A DNA stretch of 64,000 nt from NCBI GenBank assembly GCA_965228065.1, contig OZ245788.1, positions 3,596,001-3,660,000 of the forward strand, written 5' to 3'. Shown in pieces: positions 54,012 to 62,696 of this stretch. Within the stretch, counting starts at the first letter, position 1; each line of letters opens with the position of its first letter. The notes beneath the pieces are model-generated. The model ran no database searches and was not told where the DNA came from. It worked only from the letters and a program-made list of their open reading frames with translations. This DNA is from Sphingobium_A sp965228065 (GTDB taxonomy: Bacteria > Pseudomonadota > Alphaproteobacteria > Sphingomonadales > Sphingomonadaceae). A program made the position numbers and the translations under genes.

Positions 54012-54740
54012 TTAGAAACGCGTGAAAAGGGCGAGGAGCGGAGCGGTCCGCAGGAAATCCTGGAACGCCTGGGCCATGCCGTTGAAGCCGACGACGACGA
54101 TGTCGTTGGGCTTCAGCACCGGATCCGCCATCTTGCCGGCGCGGATCGCCTTGGCGTCGAAGACCGCGACCATGCGCGCGCCGCCTTCCTTGCGGAAGAC
54201 CGCGATCTCATTGAGCCGGGCGACGTTGGTCGGGCCCTTGGCCAGGGCAAGTGCGCCCAGCAATGTGGTTTCGCCCTGCAGCGGGAAGACGCCGGGGCTG
54301 GTCACCGATCCTTCGACCGTGATCTGCTTCGAGTTCGACGTGATCAGGTTCACGCTGACATCGGGATTGACCAGGAAACGATCGCCAAGGCGCTGCCGGA
54401 TCTCGCTTGAAAGCGCACCGGTGGTCTTGTTGGCAGCCTCGATGACGCCGATCAGCGGCATTTCGAAGCGTCCGCCGCGATCGACGACGACCTGCTGAAG
54501 CGTGAGGTCCGGTTCGCGAAAGACGGTGACCGAAAGCACATCGAGCGGGCCAATGACTTCGTGACCGATCAGATCGTCCGACAAGGGAACATCGATTGGC
54601 AGAACAGGGGCGGTGTTCGCTGGAAAGGCATTTTGTGCCGCTGGCACGACCCCTTCCTGCGGATGGCCTTCGGACAGCGAATATCCGCAGGCCGAAAGCA
54701 TGGTGGCAGCAGCAAACGGCAGCAGCATACGCGTCATCAT
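54012..54740 (-). CDS. Polysaccharide export outer-membrane lipoprotein (Wza-like, copy 2)
   Basis: This is a 242-aa Poly_export/SLBB protein with lipobox MLSAC (about residue 18), then IGPLDVLSVTVFREPDLTLQ and SLBB segment TVEGSVTSPGVFPLQGETTL. The C-terminal segment ends FTRF. It is paralogous to 11853-12566. The 63-base gap upstream (54741-54803) separates it from the ligase-like gene. Confidence 0.9.
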   Translation of the reverse strand: MMTRMLLPFAAATMLSACGYSLSEGHPQEGVVPAAQNAFPANTAPVLPIDVPLSDDLIGHEVIGPLDVLSVTVFREPDLTLQQVVVDRGGRFEMPLIGVIEAANKTTGALSSEIRQRLGDRFLVNPDVSVNLITSNSKQITVEGSVTSPGVFPLQGETTLLGALALAKGPTNVARLNEIAVFRKEGGARMVAVFDAKAIRAGKMADPVLKPNDIVVVGFNGMAQAFQDFLRTAPLLALFTRF

Positions 54741-54803
54741 ACAAGTCCTCGACGGGCGTTCCGACGAGGTGGTGCTACGGTCAAAACTATTACGGATGGT
54801 TAA

Positions 54804-56195
54804 TTACGGGGCGGTTTTGATCTCATTTTCCGGCTTTGAGGCCAGAAAATCGTTACCACGCGCGGCCAGGAGCCCGGCCATCAGCCCGAACACTGTTGCC
54901 AGCGCCAGTGTGCGCAGCGGGTAGTCGACCAGCGAGTGCAACAACAGCAGCAGGAGCGCCGCAGCGGCCATCCGCGCATGCAGATCCACATCATCCCGCA
55001 TCGGATTTTTCCAAGCTTTCCAACCGGCACCGAGCAGCCACAGGATGAAGCCCGCCACGAGCATGATGCCGGCCAGACCGGCCTCGATCGCGATTTCGAG
55101 ATAGTCGTTATGTGCGTGATTGACGAAGTGGGACCCGACGATCGCCAGCGGTTCGCCCGCGCGAAATGCCGTTTCGAAGGTGCCGATGCCCGATCCCCAG
55201 GGAAACCATGTCTGCGCGACCGCCACCGCGACCGGCCAGAATTCGAAGCGCGAATCCTCATCCTGCCCGAATCGGGTCGCGAGCCGATCGAGCGCATCGC
55301 CCAGCCCGTGTGACGCGGCGATTGCGAGGATCAGCGTAGCGACACCGACCAGCGCACCGACGATCAGCCATGTCCGCCGATCGAGGCTCCGCCGGCCGAG
55401 CAGAACCGCGCCAAGCACGGCCAGCGGCAACAGCGCGGCCCCCGTGCGCGACGCGGTGGCAATGACCATCGCCGACAATGCGGTTGCCAGCAGTGCCGGC
55501 AGCAGCGCTGGTTTGCCGACATCGCGACGTGCCAATGCGCCGCAGGCAACGATGGCGATCAGCAGATATGCGGCGAAATGATTACGGTTAACAAACAGGG
55601 CGGTTGGGACGCCGCGATGGCTGGAACTCGATGCCGCGCTGTAGAGATAGAAATGCTCGCCGCCCGAAGCGATCTGAAGCAATCCAGGCAGCAGCATCGC
55701 TGCGCCGAGGATCGCCAGCAAGGCGACGAGCCGGGCGCGCGCCGCAGGCGGCAGGATGGCGACGGCCAGGAACATCGTCACGCTCGGGATCAACGCGATC
55801 GTACTGCGAATTGTCGCTTCCGGATCGATGCTGAGCGGCCGCCATTGTGCCGACCAACCCAGCGAGCGGGCCGTGTCGGCGGCGAGCTCCCGGCCGGCCA
55901 GGTTTGTCCAGATCGCGGGGGGCAGGGGCACGAGCTGGAGCAGGATCAGCGCCAGCATGAGTGCTCCGAGCAGCATCGGCACCTTGAAGCCGGACGGCAC
56001 GATCCGCCAGCGCCAGGCGATCAGGACGGGAACCAGCGCGGCGACCGCGACAAGCTCGACGATCAGTTCGGTGAGGGGGAATCGCACGCTTCCGCCGCCC
56101 GCCAGAATCGCGACGGTCAACAGCAGCGCGGTGGCGACGAACACGCCCCGGGACTGAACGGGGCGGGGAGATTCGGCGCTTGAAGCGGGCAACAT
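54804..56195 (-). CDS. O-antigen ligase/polymerase-like membrane protein (EPS module copy 2)
   Basis: This is a 463-aa polytopic protein from ATG 56195, which has AGGGG 6 bases upstream. It has about eleven helices; LQLVPLPPAIW, FVNRNHFAAYLL, PWGSGIGTFETAFR and NHAHNDYLEIAIEAGLAG match the Wzy_C family and the copy at 10355. It is the first gene of the minus-strand four-gene module. Polymerase versus ligase activity cannot be told from sequence. Confidence 0.83.
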   Translation of the reverse strand: MLPASSAESPRPVQSRGVFVATALLLTVAILAGGGSVRFPLTELIVELVAVAALVPVLIAWRWRIVPSGFKVPMLLGALMLALILLQLVPLPPAIWTNLAGRELAADTARSLGWSAQWRPLSIDPEATIRSTIALIPSVTMFLAVAILPPAARARLVALLAILGAAMLLPGLLQIASGGEHFYLYSAASSSSHRGVPTALFVNRNHFAAYLLIAIVACGALARRDVGKPALLPALLATALSAMVIATASRTGAALLPLAVLGAVLLGRRSLDRRTWLIVGALVGVATLILAIAASHGLGDALDRLATRFGQDEDSRFEFWPVAVAVAQTWFPWGSGIGTFETAFRAGEPLAIVGSHFVNHAHNDYLEIAIEAGLAGIMLVAGFILWLLGAGWKAWKNPMRDDVDLHARMAAAALLLLLLHSLVDYPLRTLALATVFGLMAGLLAARGNDFLASKPENEIKTAP

Positions 56196-56337
56196 ACAAA
56201 CCCCTGCGGCCGGTTTACGCGCGCCACTGGTGGCGCAGCTGCGAAATGATTGCAACGCCCGCCCTTGCCGAATCCTTCGCGATTGCCGAATGCATGCCCG
56301 CCGTGCGTACCCAGCGGCGGTCGGATGTGGAGGCCTT

Positions 56338-57798
56338 GTGAGCGTCAGCCGCAACACCAGCTACAATCTCGTGGGGGCGGCGGTCCCCATCCTGCTCGCC
56401 CTTGTTACCGTGCCGATCTATCTGCATCTGGTGGGCATCGAGCGCTATGGCGTGCTCGCTATCGCATGGCTGCTCCTGGGCTATTTCGGATTGTTCGATC
56501 TGGGCTTGAGCCGTGCCACCGCGCATCGGATTGCCGCGCAGCGAGACGAAAGCGATGCCGAGCGCGCGGCGACATTATGGACTGCCATTGCGGCCAATCT
56601 CGGCATGGGATTGATCGGCGCGGCGGTGCTGTGGCCGGTATCGCTCTGGTATTTCGCAACCCAGTTCGAGGCCGCGGCGTCGCTGAGGACGGAGATGCTC
56701 GCGGCTGTGCCGCTGCTGGCGCTGTCGGTGCCGGTCGCGACGATGACCGGCGTCTTGCTGGGCGCGCTGCAGGGCCGCGAACGCTTTCTCGAGACCAACG
56801 TCATTTCGGTCACGTCGACGACACTGTTCCAGCTGTTTCCGCTTGCCGTCGCATGGCTCAACGGCCCCGATATCTTCTGGCTTCTGCTTGCCGCGCTTGC
56901 CGCGCGCATCGTGGCGCTTGGAGCGCTGTGGCGGAGTTGCAGACGCCATGTCGTCGGCGCGCACGGCTTTCGTTTCGACCGCGAGCAGATGCGCAAGCTG
57001 ATGGGTTTTGGCGGCTGGGTGGCGACCGCCGCAATACTCGCGCCCATCCTCGTCATGGCGGATCGCTTCGTGATCGGTGCCGCATTGAGCGCGGCTGCCG
57101 TCGCGATCTACACAGTGCCCTTCCAACTCGCCCAGCGCCTGTCGGTGATTCCGACCGCATTGGGCAATGCGCTGTTCCCCAGGCTTTCGGCGAGTGGGGG
57201 CGAGGAGGAGATCGCATTGGGAACAAAGGCGTCGCGGACGCTCGCCTGCCTGATGACCTTGCCCGTATTGGGCGCGATCTTCGTGCTCGATCCGTTTCTC
57301 GATCTGTGGGTCGGGCATCAGATCGGGGTTCAGGCCGCGCCGATCGGAAAGATCCTGTTCATCGGCTATTGGGCGAATGCCTTTGCGATCGTTCCCTATA
57401 TCCGGCTGCAGGCTCAGGGACGGCCGGACATCGTCACTAAATTGCTGCTCGCGCAGATCATACCCTATCTGCTGCTGCTCCATTTCGGTCTCGGCCGGTG
57501 GGCGCTTGTCGGTGCGGCATTGGCTTTCACGATCCGATGTATCGCCGACTATGGATTGCTGTCCTTCGCGGCCGGCCGCAAATTTCCGGCGGTTCGGCTG
57601 ATCGGCATGAATCTGGTTCTGCTGATACTGGCGACATTGGTGTCCATGCGCTTTCCGCTTCCGTCGGTTGCGGGCGCGCTGTCCCTGATTGCACTTGCCG
57701 CAATTGCGGCCACTATGGGCTGGATGCAGCTTCCACCCGATATCAGCCGTCAACTCCGCGCCATGTCGCATCGGGTTCGCGGAGGGCGTGCGGCATGA
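56338..57798 (+). CDS. EPS repeat-unit flippase (Wzx-like, region 2)
   Basis: This is a 486-aa MOP-superfamily membrane protein with about 12-14 helices: SVSRNTSYNLVGAAVPILLA, LVGIERYGVLAIAWLLLGY, FDLGLSRATAHRIA. The GTG start 56338 has GGAGG 4 bases upstream. It is divergent from the ligase-like gene across 142 bases in which no clear promoter was recognised. Its stop overlaps the next ATG (ATGA). Confidence 0.88.
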   Translation: MSVSRNTSYNLVGAAVPILLALVTVPIYLHLVGIERYGVLAIAWLLLGYFGLFDLGLSRATAHRIAAQRDESDAERAATLWTAIAANLGMGLIGAAVLWPVSLWYFATQFEAAASLRTEMLAAVPLLALSVPVATMTGVLLGALQGRERFLETNVISVTSTTLFQLFPLAVAWLNGPDIFWLLLAALAARIVALGALWRSCRRHVVGAHGFRFDREQMRKLMGFGGWVATAAILAPILVMADRFVIGAALSAAAVAIYTVPFQLAQRLSVIPTALGNALFPRLSASGGEEEIALGTKASRTLACLMTLPVLGAIFVLDPFLDLWVGHQIGVQAAPIGKILFIGYWANAFAIVPYIRLQAQGRPDIVTKLLLAQIIPYLLLLHFGLGRWALVGAALAFTIRCIADYGLLSFAAGRKFPAVRLIGMNLVLLILATLVSMRFPLPSVAGALSLIALAAIAATMGWMQLPPDISRQLRAMSHRVRGGRAA

Positions 57799-58400
57799 GG
57801 ATTTTTCGACGACTGGTTCGCGGCGTGCGGCGGCGGCTTGGCGTTCCCGAGCCCGCGCAGATGCTTGATGCGCGCTATCCGCAGTTCGAGATCGGGCGCG
57901 GCAGTTACGGCGATCTTTCGATACATGCCTTTGGCGAAGGGGCTGCATTGCGCGTCGGCGCCTATTGTTCGGTTGCGGCGGGCGTGCAGGTGTTTCTGGG
58001 CGGCGAGCATCGAACCGACTGGGTGACGACCTATCCCTTCAACGTCATCGATTCCCGGTTTGCGGATATCGTCGGCCACCCGCGCAGCCGTGGCGATGTC
58101 GTCATCGGCAACGACGTCTGGCTGGGGCGCGAGGCGATGATCATGTCTGGCGTGACCATCGGCGACGGCGCGGTCGTCGGCGCACGTGCGGTCGTGGCGC
58201 GCGACGTTCCGCCTTACGCGATTGTCGCCGGCAATCCTGCGAAGCTCGTTCGCACGCGCTTTTCGGAGGACGTCGTGGCGAGACTCCTCGATATCCGCTG
58301 GTGGGATTGGCCCGAAGACCGGGTGTCGCGCGCGGTGCGCGACCTTCAGAACGCCGATATCGAAGCCTTCATCCGCAAGGTCGACCAGGGATTGCTGTAG
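57795..58400 (+). CDS. Hexapeptide-repeat O-acyltransferase (CatB/WbbJ type)
   Basis: This 201-aa left-handed beta-helix acetyltransferase has VGAYCSVAAGVQVFLGGEHR, with the likely catalytic His, and IGNDVWLGREAMIMSGVTIG, then GAVVGARAVVARDVPPYAIV and AGNPAKLVRTRF. It probably O-acetylates an EPS sugar in the cytoplasm before flipping. Confidence 0.9.
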   Translation: MRIFRRLVRGVRRRLGVPEPAQMLDARYPQFEIGRGSYGDLSIHAFGEGAALRVGAYCSVAAGVQVFLGGEHRTDWVTTYPFNVIDSRFADIVGHPRSRGDVVIGNDVWLGREAMIMSGVTIGDGAVVGARAVVARDVPPYAIVAGNPAKLVRTRFSEDVVARLLDIRWWDWPEDRVSRAVRDLQNADIEAFIRKVDQGLL

Positions 58401-58419
58401 GCCTTAGACCATCTGAATA

Positions 58420-58471
58420 GAGCCTGATTCACGCCATCGGCGGAAGCGCTCCACCTCAAGCGATCAGGCTC
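58420..58471. terminator. Inverted repeat between convergent genes
   Basis: GAGCCTGAT (58420-58428) and ATCAGGCTC (58463-58471) are perfect 9-base reverse complements around a 34-base centre that contains GGCGGAAGCGCTCC. The element sits between two converging stops (58400 and 58479), a good place for a bidirectional terminator. It has no T-tract and resembles a dispersed repeat. Confidence 0.5.
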
Positions 58472-58478
58472 CAGGCGT

Positions 58479-59141
58479 TCAGCCCGGTCGGCGCACGCGC
58501 ACGATATACTGAAGATCGGTGAAGCTGTTGAACATCCCGAGTGTGAGCTTGCGGAAGGCGCGGACCTTGCCGCCGCCGCCGGCTTTCGGAACGACTTCCT
58601 CCAGCACCAGCCCACTGCTGGTCATCAATTCGACCGCGCTGTCACGCACGAAGAAGCGCAGATGGGTGCGATCGAGGATTCCCGCGTCACTCAATGTCCA
58701 GCGGTTTCTGAACAGCAGCGGGGCGAGCGCCGTATAGTGGCGTACATTGGGAATGCTGGCGACGATCACGCCGCCCGGTGCGAGCCCCGCGTGGAGCCGT
58801 TTCACCACCTGCCACGGGTCGACGAGATGCTCGAGGATATCGAGGCACAGGATCGTGCTGAACGGCCCTTGTTCTGCGATGATCCGATCCAGCAGCGCCG
58901 GATCCTCCAGATTGCCGGCATAGCTGAAATCGCGATTCAGCGCGTTTGCAGGGGGATCGACCAGGTCGACGACTCCGACACGGTCGGCATGGCCGAGCGC
59001 CTTGAGTCGGGCCGCTGTCGCACCGATTCCGCCGCCCAGATCGAGCAGGGTTCCGCCGTGCCTGGGCACATGGGGAATAACGTCCGCGCGGACATGATCG
59101 TGATAATGTTCGCGTACTTCGGGAGCCAGGCTGGATGACAT
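58479..59141 (-). CDS. Class I SAM-dependent methyltransferase
   Basis: This 220-aa protein has GGTLLDLGGGIGATAARLKA (SAM motif I), VGVVDLVDPP, FSTILCLDILEHLVDPWQVV and GGVIVASIPNVRHYTAL, typical of Methyltransf_23/UbiG-like EPS-locus enzymes. ATG 59141 is preferred, with GGGAT upstream; a GTG at 59174 is possible. It is divergent from the GT2 gene. The substrate is unknown. Confidence 0.82.
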   Translation of the reverse strand: MSSSLAPEVREHYHDHVRADVIPHVPRHGGTLLDLGGGIGATAARLKALGHADRVGVVDLVDPPANALNRDFSYAGNLEDPALLDRIIAEQGPFSTILCLDILEHLVDPWQVVKRLHAGLAPGGVIVASIPNVRHYTALAPLLFRNRWTLSDAGILDRTHLRFFVRDSAVELMTSSGLVLEEVVPKAGGGGKVRAFRKLTLGMFNSFTDLQYIVRVRRPG

Positions 59142-59245
59142 GCTGATCCCATCACGATTGGAAAATATCGTCACTGCGCATATTGGTTCGAACCGGATTT
59201 GGCAACAAAATGGCCAAGCATCTTTGTAACGCGTGAGGTTCGACC

Positions 59246-60214
59246 ATGGCCCAACTTGCCGATTCTCCCGTCCTTTCGATCCTGATGGTCAATTGGAACA
59301 CACGCGAAATGACGCTCGAATGTCTGCGGTCTCTCTACGTGGAAACGCGTGAAACCAGCTTCGAAGTCGTCCTGATCGACAATGATTCGGCTGACGGATC
59401 GGCCGATGCGATTGCCGCCGAATTTCCGCAGGTCCGGTTGGTGCGCGAACATGCGAATCACGGTTTCGCACGCGCCACCAACATGGCGGCGGATATGGCG
59501 GAGGGCCGCTATCTGCTGCTGCTCAACACCGATACGGTTGTGCTGAACGGCGCGATCGACCGGCTGATGGCGTTCGCCGAACGCGAGCCGCAGGCGCAGA
59601 TCTGGGGCGGGCGCACAGTGTTTGGCGACAGATCCCTCAATCCCACGTCGTGTTGGGCGCAGCCGACATTGTGGAGCATCACCAGCTTCGCCTTTGGCCT
59701 GTCCGGTGCGTTTCGCGACAATGCGCTGTTCAATCCGGAAGGCTATGGGGGCTGGAGACGAGACAGCGTCCGCGAGGTCGATATCGTCACGGGCTGCCTG
59801 TTCCTGATCGAGCGATCTGTCTGGCGAGCTCTCGATGGCTTCGATCCGGCCTTCTTCATGTACGGCGAAGAAGCGGATCTGTGCGCACGTGCGCGTACCG
59901 CCGGGGCAAAACCGATGATCACCCCGGAGGCAGAGATCGTACATTATGGCGGTGCGAGTGCGGCGGCCCGCGCGGACAAGATCGTCTATGTCTTCGGTTC
60001 TCGGATCGGGCTGATCAATCGTTACATGACGGGGCCACGCCAGTGGCTGGCACGGCAACTCGTCGCCTTCGCGGTTCTTCTGCGTGCGTTCGGATATGGT
60101 GTGCTTGCGCGCGTTTCGCGAAACGAGCGCTATGCCAAGCCGGCGGCCGAATGGCGGCAAAGCTGGGCGCGCCGCGATCGATGGCTCGGCGGGCCAGTTT
60201 CCGGCGCTCTCTAA
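59246..60214 (+). CDS. Family 2 glycosyltransferase (rhamnosyltransferase-like)
   Basis: This 322-aa GT-A enzyme has LSILMVNWNTREMTLECLRS, VVLIDNDSADGSADAI, HANHGFARATNMAA, the metal motif LLLLNTDTVVLNG, and the acceptor segment GCLFLIERSVWRALDGFDPA, FFMYGEEADLCAR. It starts the plus-strand run to the window end. A 10-bp palindrome GGTTCGAACC lies at 59185-59194 in the divergent gap. Confidence 0.92.
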   Translation: MAQLADSPVLSILMVNWNTREMTLECLRSLYVETRETSFEVVLIDNDSADGSADAIAAEFPQVRLVREHANHGFARATNMAADMAEGRYLLLLNTDTVVLNGAIDRLMAFAEREPQAQIWGGRTVFGDRSLNPTSCWAQPTLWSITSFAFGLSGAFRDNALFNPEGYGGWRRDSVREVDIVTGCLFLIERSVWRALDGFDPAFFMYGEEADLCARARTAGAKPMITPEAEIVHYGGASAAARADKIVYVFGSRIGLINRYMTGPRQWLARQLVAFAVLLRAFGYGVLARVSRNERYAKPAAEWRQSWARRDRWLGGPVSGAL

Positions 60215-60273
60215 AAATCCTCACTTTGGTGGCGTTGGTTAAACTTCGTTAACGGCATGGAGGTAGAAGCGGA

Positions 60274-60302
60274 ATCGATCACCTTGTTGTTCGGTGATCG
60301 AT
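60274..60302 (+). promoter_or_regulatory. Perfect 10-bp hairpin before the GNAT gene
   Basis: ATCGATCACC and GGTGATCGAT flank a 9-base loop (TTGTTGTTC). The stem ends 7 bases before the GGAGAG ribosome site of the gene at 60319. It is too close to be only a terminator for the upstream GT2 without affecting initiation, so a leader or operator role is plausible. Confidence 0.5.
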
Positions 60303-60318
60303 CGGCGTGGAGAGTGAC

Positions 60319-60909
60319 GTGTCTGGCATCCACAAGCTCAGTCGTAACCTCAGACATCTGCGCCCGAAATCCATAATTCCGTTTCTGCGGTTGAAGACTG
60401 CGATGCTGACCGCCGGCAAGCACAGCAGCGGGCATTATCTTTTCAAATTCGACGCGCGTAACGGCCTGCAGGGACAGTCGCCGTCATCGTCGGGCATCCG
60501 TCGTATCGACGCGGCTTCGCTCGTCGAAGCCGACCTGTTCGGCGGCTGGGCCAATCCGTTGCCCATGGTCGAATCCATCCGCAATGAAATGGCACGCGGT
60601 GCCTCGCTTTGGCTGTTTGAGCTGGACGGGAATTGCGAGGTCCATCTTCTCTCAATCCCGGCGGCGACCGTCGGTCGATGGTACGTCTCGCTGCCGGGCG
60701 ACGCTGCCATTCTCTATTCTGTGAACGCGCATGAACGGGTCAGGGGCAAAGGATATACGCCGGGCTTCGTCCGCGAGGTCAGTCGACGGCTCGGCGCGTC
60801 GGGCGATGTCTATCTCGACTGCAAGGTCTGGAATCTCTCGGCGCACCGCAGCTTCGAGAAGGCCGGATATCGACGGATCGACGACACCATCTATCCAGCG
60901 CTGACGTGA
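60319..60909 (+). CDS. GNAT-family acyltransferase-like protein
   Basis: This is a 196-aa protein. The C-terminal half has the GNAT core: WYVSLPGDAAILYSVNAHER, the acetyl-CoA loop RVRGKGYTPGFVREVSRRL, then YLDCKVWNLSAHRSFEKAGY. The N-terminal 80 residues are unassigned and basic. GTG 60319 has GGAGAG 4 bases upstream; GTG 60307 overlaps that ribosome site. Its stop overlaps the next start (GTGA). It probably acylates a sugar or amino group in the EPS pathway. Confidence 0.78.
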   Translation: MSGIHKLSRNLRHLRPKSIIPFLRLKTAMLTAGKHSSGHYLFKFDARNGLQGQSPSSSGIRRIDAASLVEADLFGGWANPLPMVESIRNEMARGASLWLFELDGNCEVHLLSIPAATVGRWYVSLPGDAAILYSVNAHERVRGKGYTPGFVREVSRRLGASGDVYLDCKVWNLSAHRSFEKAGYRRIDDTIYPALT

Positions 60910-61988
60910 GTCCGATGATCGCCGCCGCCCGCCTGCCGGTCTCCGATACACGCGTCTCGCCCCTCACGGCGGAGCACGCCGATGCGCTCGCTCTCGACTT
61001 CAGGGATCTTTCATGGCGCCAGGCGCCGGCATATGCGGCCAGGGCGGCACGCGACGTCGGCGCGCGGGTGGAATATGTCAGCATACTTCGGGCGGATCGC
61101 GCCATCGGCTTTGCCAGCGTCCGCCTCAAGCCGATACCGCTTACGGGATGCGGGCTCGCCTTTGTGAGCCAGGGGCCGGCGGTGAGCCCTGCGGGAGAGC
61201 TGAACCTCGAGCATCTGGGTTTCGCGATCGATGCGCTGGTCGATGAATATGTCATCGGGCGCCGACTGGTCTTGCGCATACAGCCGCCGCTCTATCGCGG
61301 CGAAGAGGGCGCCGCGCTCGCCCGGTTCTTCGAACAGCGCGGTTTTTCTCCCGGTGACGACGGCCGATATCGTACGATGGCAATTCGGCTCGATCGGCCC
61401 CTGGACGAAATTCGCCGCGGCCTGGACGCCAAATGGCGCAGCGACCTGAAGCGCGCGGAAGCATCGGATCTAGAGATCGTGCGTTCCGACGATCCGGCCG
61501 ATTTCGATCGTTTCGCTCCGATCTTCGATGCGTTGACGCAGGGCAAGGGATTCTCGGCGCCGCAAGGAATCCAGTTCTTTCGCGAGGTCGCGAGCGCATC
61601 CGGTGCGGCCGATCATATCCGTGTTCACCTCGCCATCCGCGAAAATCGGGTCGTCGCGGGCCATATCGGCAGTTTTTCCGGAGAGACCGCAGTTTATCTG
61701 CTTGGTGCCGCCAATCAGGAAGGCCGCGAAACGCGGGCCGCCTACCTGCTGCAATGGGCAGTGTTGTCCCATGCCAGAGAGCTGGGTCAGCATGTCTACG
61801 ACCTCGGCGGTATCGATGAACTGCGCAATCCCGACGTCTTCCGATTCAAGAAGCGCATGGGGGGCTATCTGATCGAAACGGCGCCGGCCTACCAGCGCGC
61901 GCCGGGCAGGATGTCCGGCCTGATCGTGCAGGCCGCGGGAACGGGACATGCGATGTTGCGCCGCTATATGCCGGGCAAGCGGAGATAG
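60906..61988 (+). CDS. FemAB-like (double GNAT-fold) transferase
   Basis: This 360-aa protein resembles FemAB/peptidoglycan-bridge and PEP-CTERM-associated FemAB proteins. The segment LDAKWRSDLKRAEASDLEI and the C-terminal AAYLLQWAVLSHARELGQHV, YDLGGIDELRNPDVFRFKKRMGG pattern are typical. Such enzymes attach amino acids or acyl groups from charged tRNA or other donors; in EPS loci the acceptor may be a sugar amino group. GTG 60906 is coupled to the GNAT stop. Confidence 0.8.
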   Translation: MSPMIAAARLPVSDTRVSPLTAEHADALALDFRDLSWRQAPAYAARAARDVGARVEYVSILRADRAIGFASVRLKPIPLTGCGLAFVSQGPAVSPAGELNLEHLGFAIDALVDEYVIGRRLVLRIQPPLYRGEEGAALARFFEQRGFSPGDDGRYRTMAIRLDRPLDEIRRGLDAKWRSDLKRAEASDLEIVRSDDPADFDRFAPIFDALTQGKGFSAPQGIQFFREVASASGAADHIRVHLAIRENRVVAGHIGSFSGETAVYLLGAANQEGRETRAAYLLQWAVLSHARELGQHVYDLGGIDELRNPDVFRFKKRMGGYLIETAPAYQRAPGRMSGLIVQAAGTGHAMLRRYMPGKRR

Positions 61989-61992
61989 AGAT

Positions 61993-62661
61993 GTGAACGG
62001 CGCTCTTTATCTGAACTTCCACGGCATCGGTGAAGCCGGCCGCCCTTATGAGGCGGGGGAGGCACCCTATTGGCTGTCGTTCGACCGTTTCCGCGAGATC
62101 CTGGATCTCGTCGAGGAGACTGGCGGAAAATCCGTCGGATTCACGTTCGATGACAGCAATCAGTCCGACTTCACCCTCGCCATGCCGGAACTTCAACGAA
62201 GAGGGCGATCTGCGCAGATTTTCGTGCTTGCGGCCAAGGTCGATTTGCCGGGGTATCTGAAGCGCGCCGAGATCGCGACGCTGTCTGAGTCCGGTTTCAA
62301 TATCGGATCCCACGGCCTCCATCACCGCGACTGGACGATGCTCGACGAACAGGAATTGCGGGAGGAAACCGCGACGTCGCGATTGATACTGGAAGATATC
62401 GTCGGCACGCCGGTCACCACGGCGGGCATTCCCTTTGGTCGTTACAATCGTCGCGTGCTGCGCGCGCTTCGCTCGGCGGGATACGACGCGATCTATTCCA
62501 GCGACGGCGCGCCGCGGTGGAGCAGCGGATCGCCGGTGCCCCGCATGACCCTCCGCCAGGACACGCCGCTTTCTGCACTGAGAGGGACGCTGGTGAAAAA
62601 TGCGTCGCCTCTGCAATGCGCGAAGCAGGAGGCTCGGGTGCTGCTGAAATCGCTTCAATAG
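61993..62661 (+). CDS. Polysaccharide deacetylase (NodB homology)
   Basis: This 222-aa CE4-type domain has the metal-binding DD in SVGFTFDDSNQSDF, His pair in IGSHGLHHRDWTML, and AGIPFGRYNRRVLRALRSAG. It begins LYLNFHGIGEAG, normal for the family. GTG 61993 has GGAGA 7 bases upstream and lies just after the FemAB stop. No signal peptide is seen, so it may act on cytoplasmic lipid-linked units, removing N-acetyl groups that the GNAT or FemAB partner could then re-acylate. Confidence 0.88.
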   Translation: MNGALYLNFHGIGEAGRPYEAGEAPYWLSFDRFREILDLVEETGGKSVGFTFDDSNQSDFTLAMPELQRRGRSAQIFVLAAKVDLPGYLKRAEIATLSESGFNIGSHGLHHRDWTMLDEQELREETATSRLILEDIVGTPVTTAGIPFGRYNRRVLRALRSAGYDAIYSSDGAPRWSSGSPVPRMTLRQDTPLSALRGTLVKNASPLQCAKQEARVLLKSLQ

Positions 62662-62696
62662 GCGAGGCGGCCAGAATTCCTTTTCAAGACAATCAC

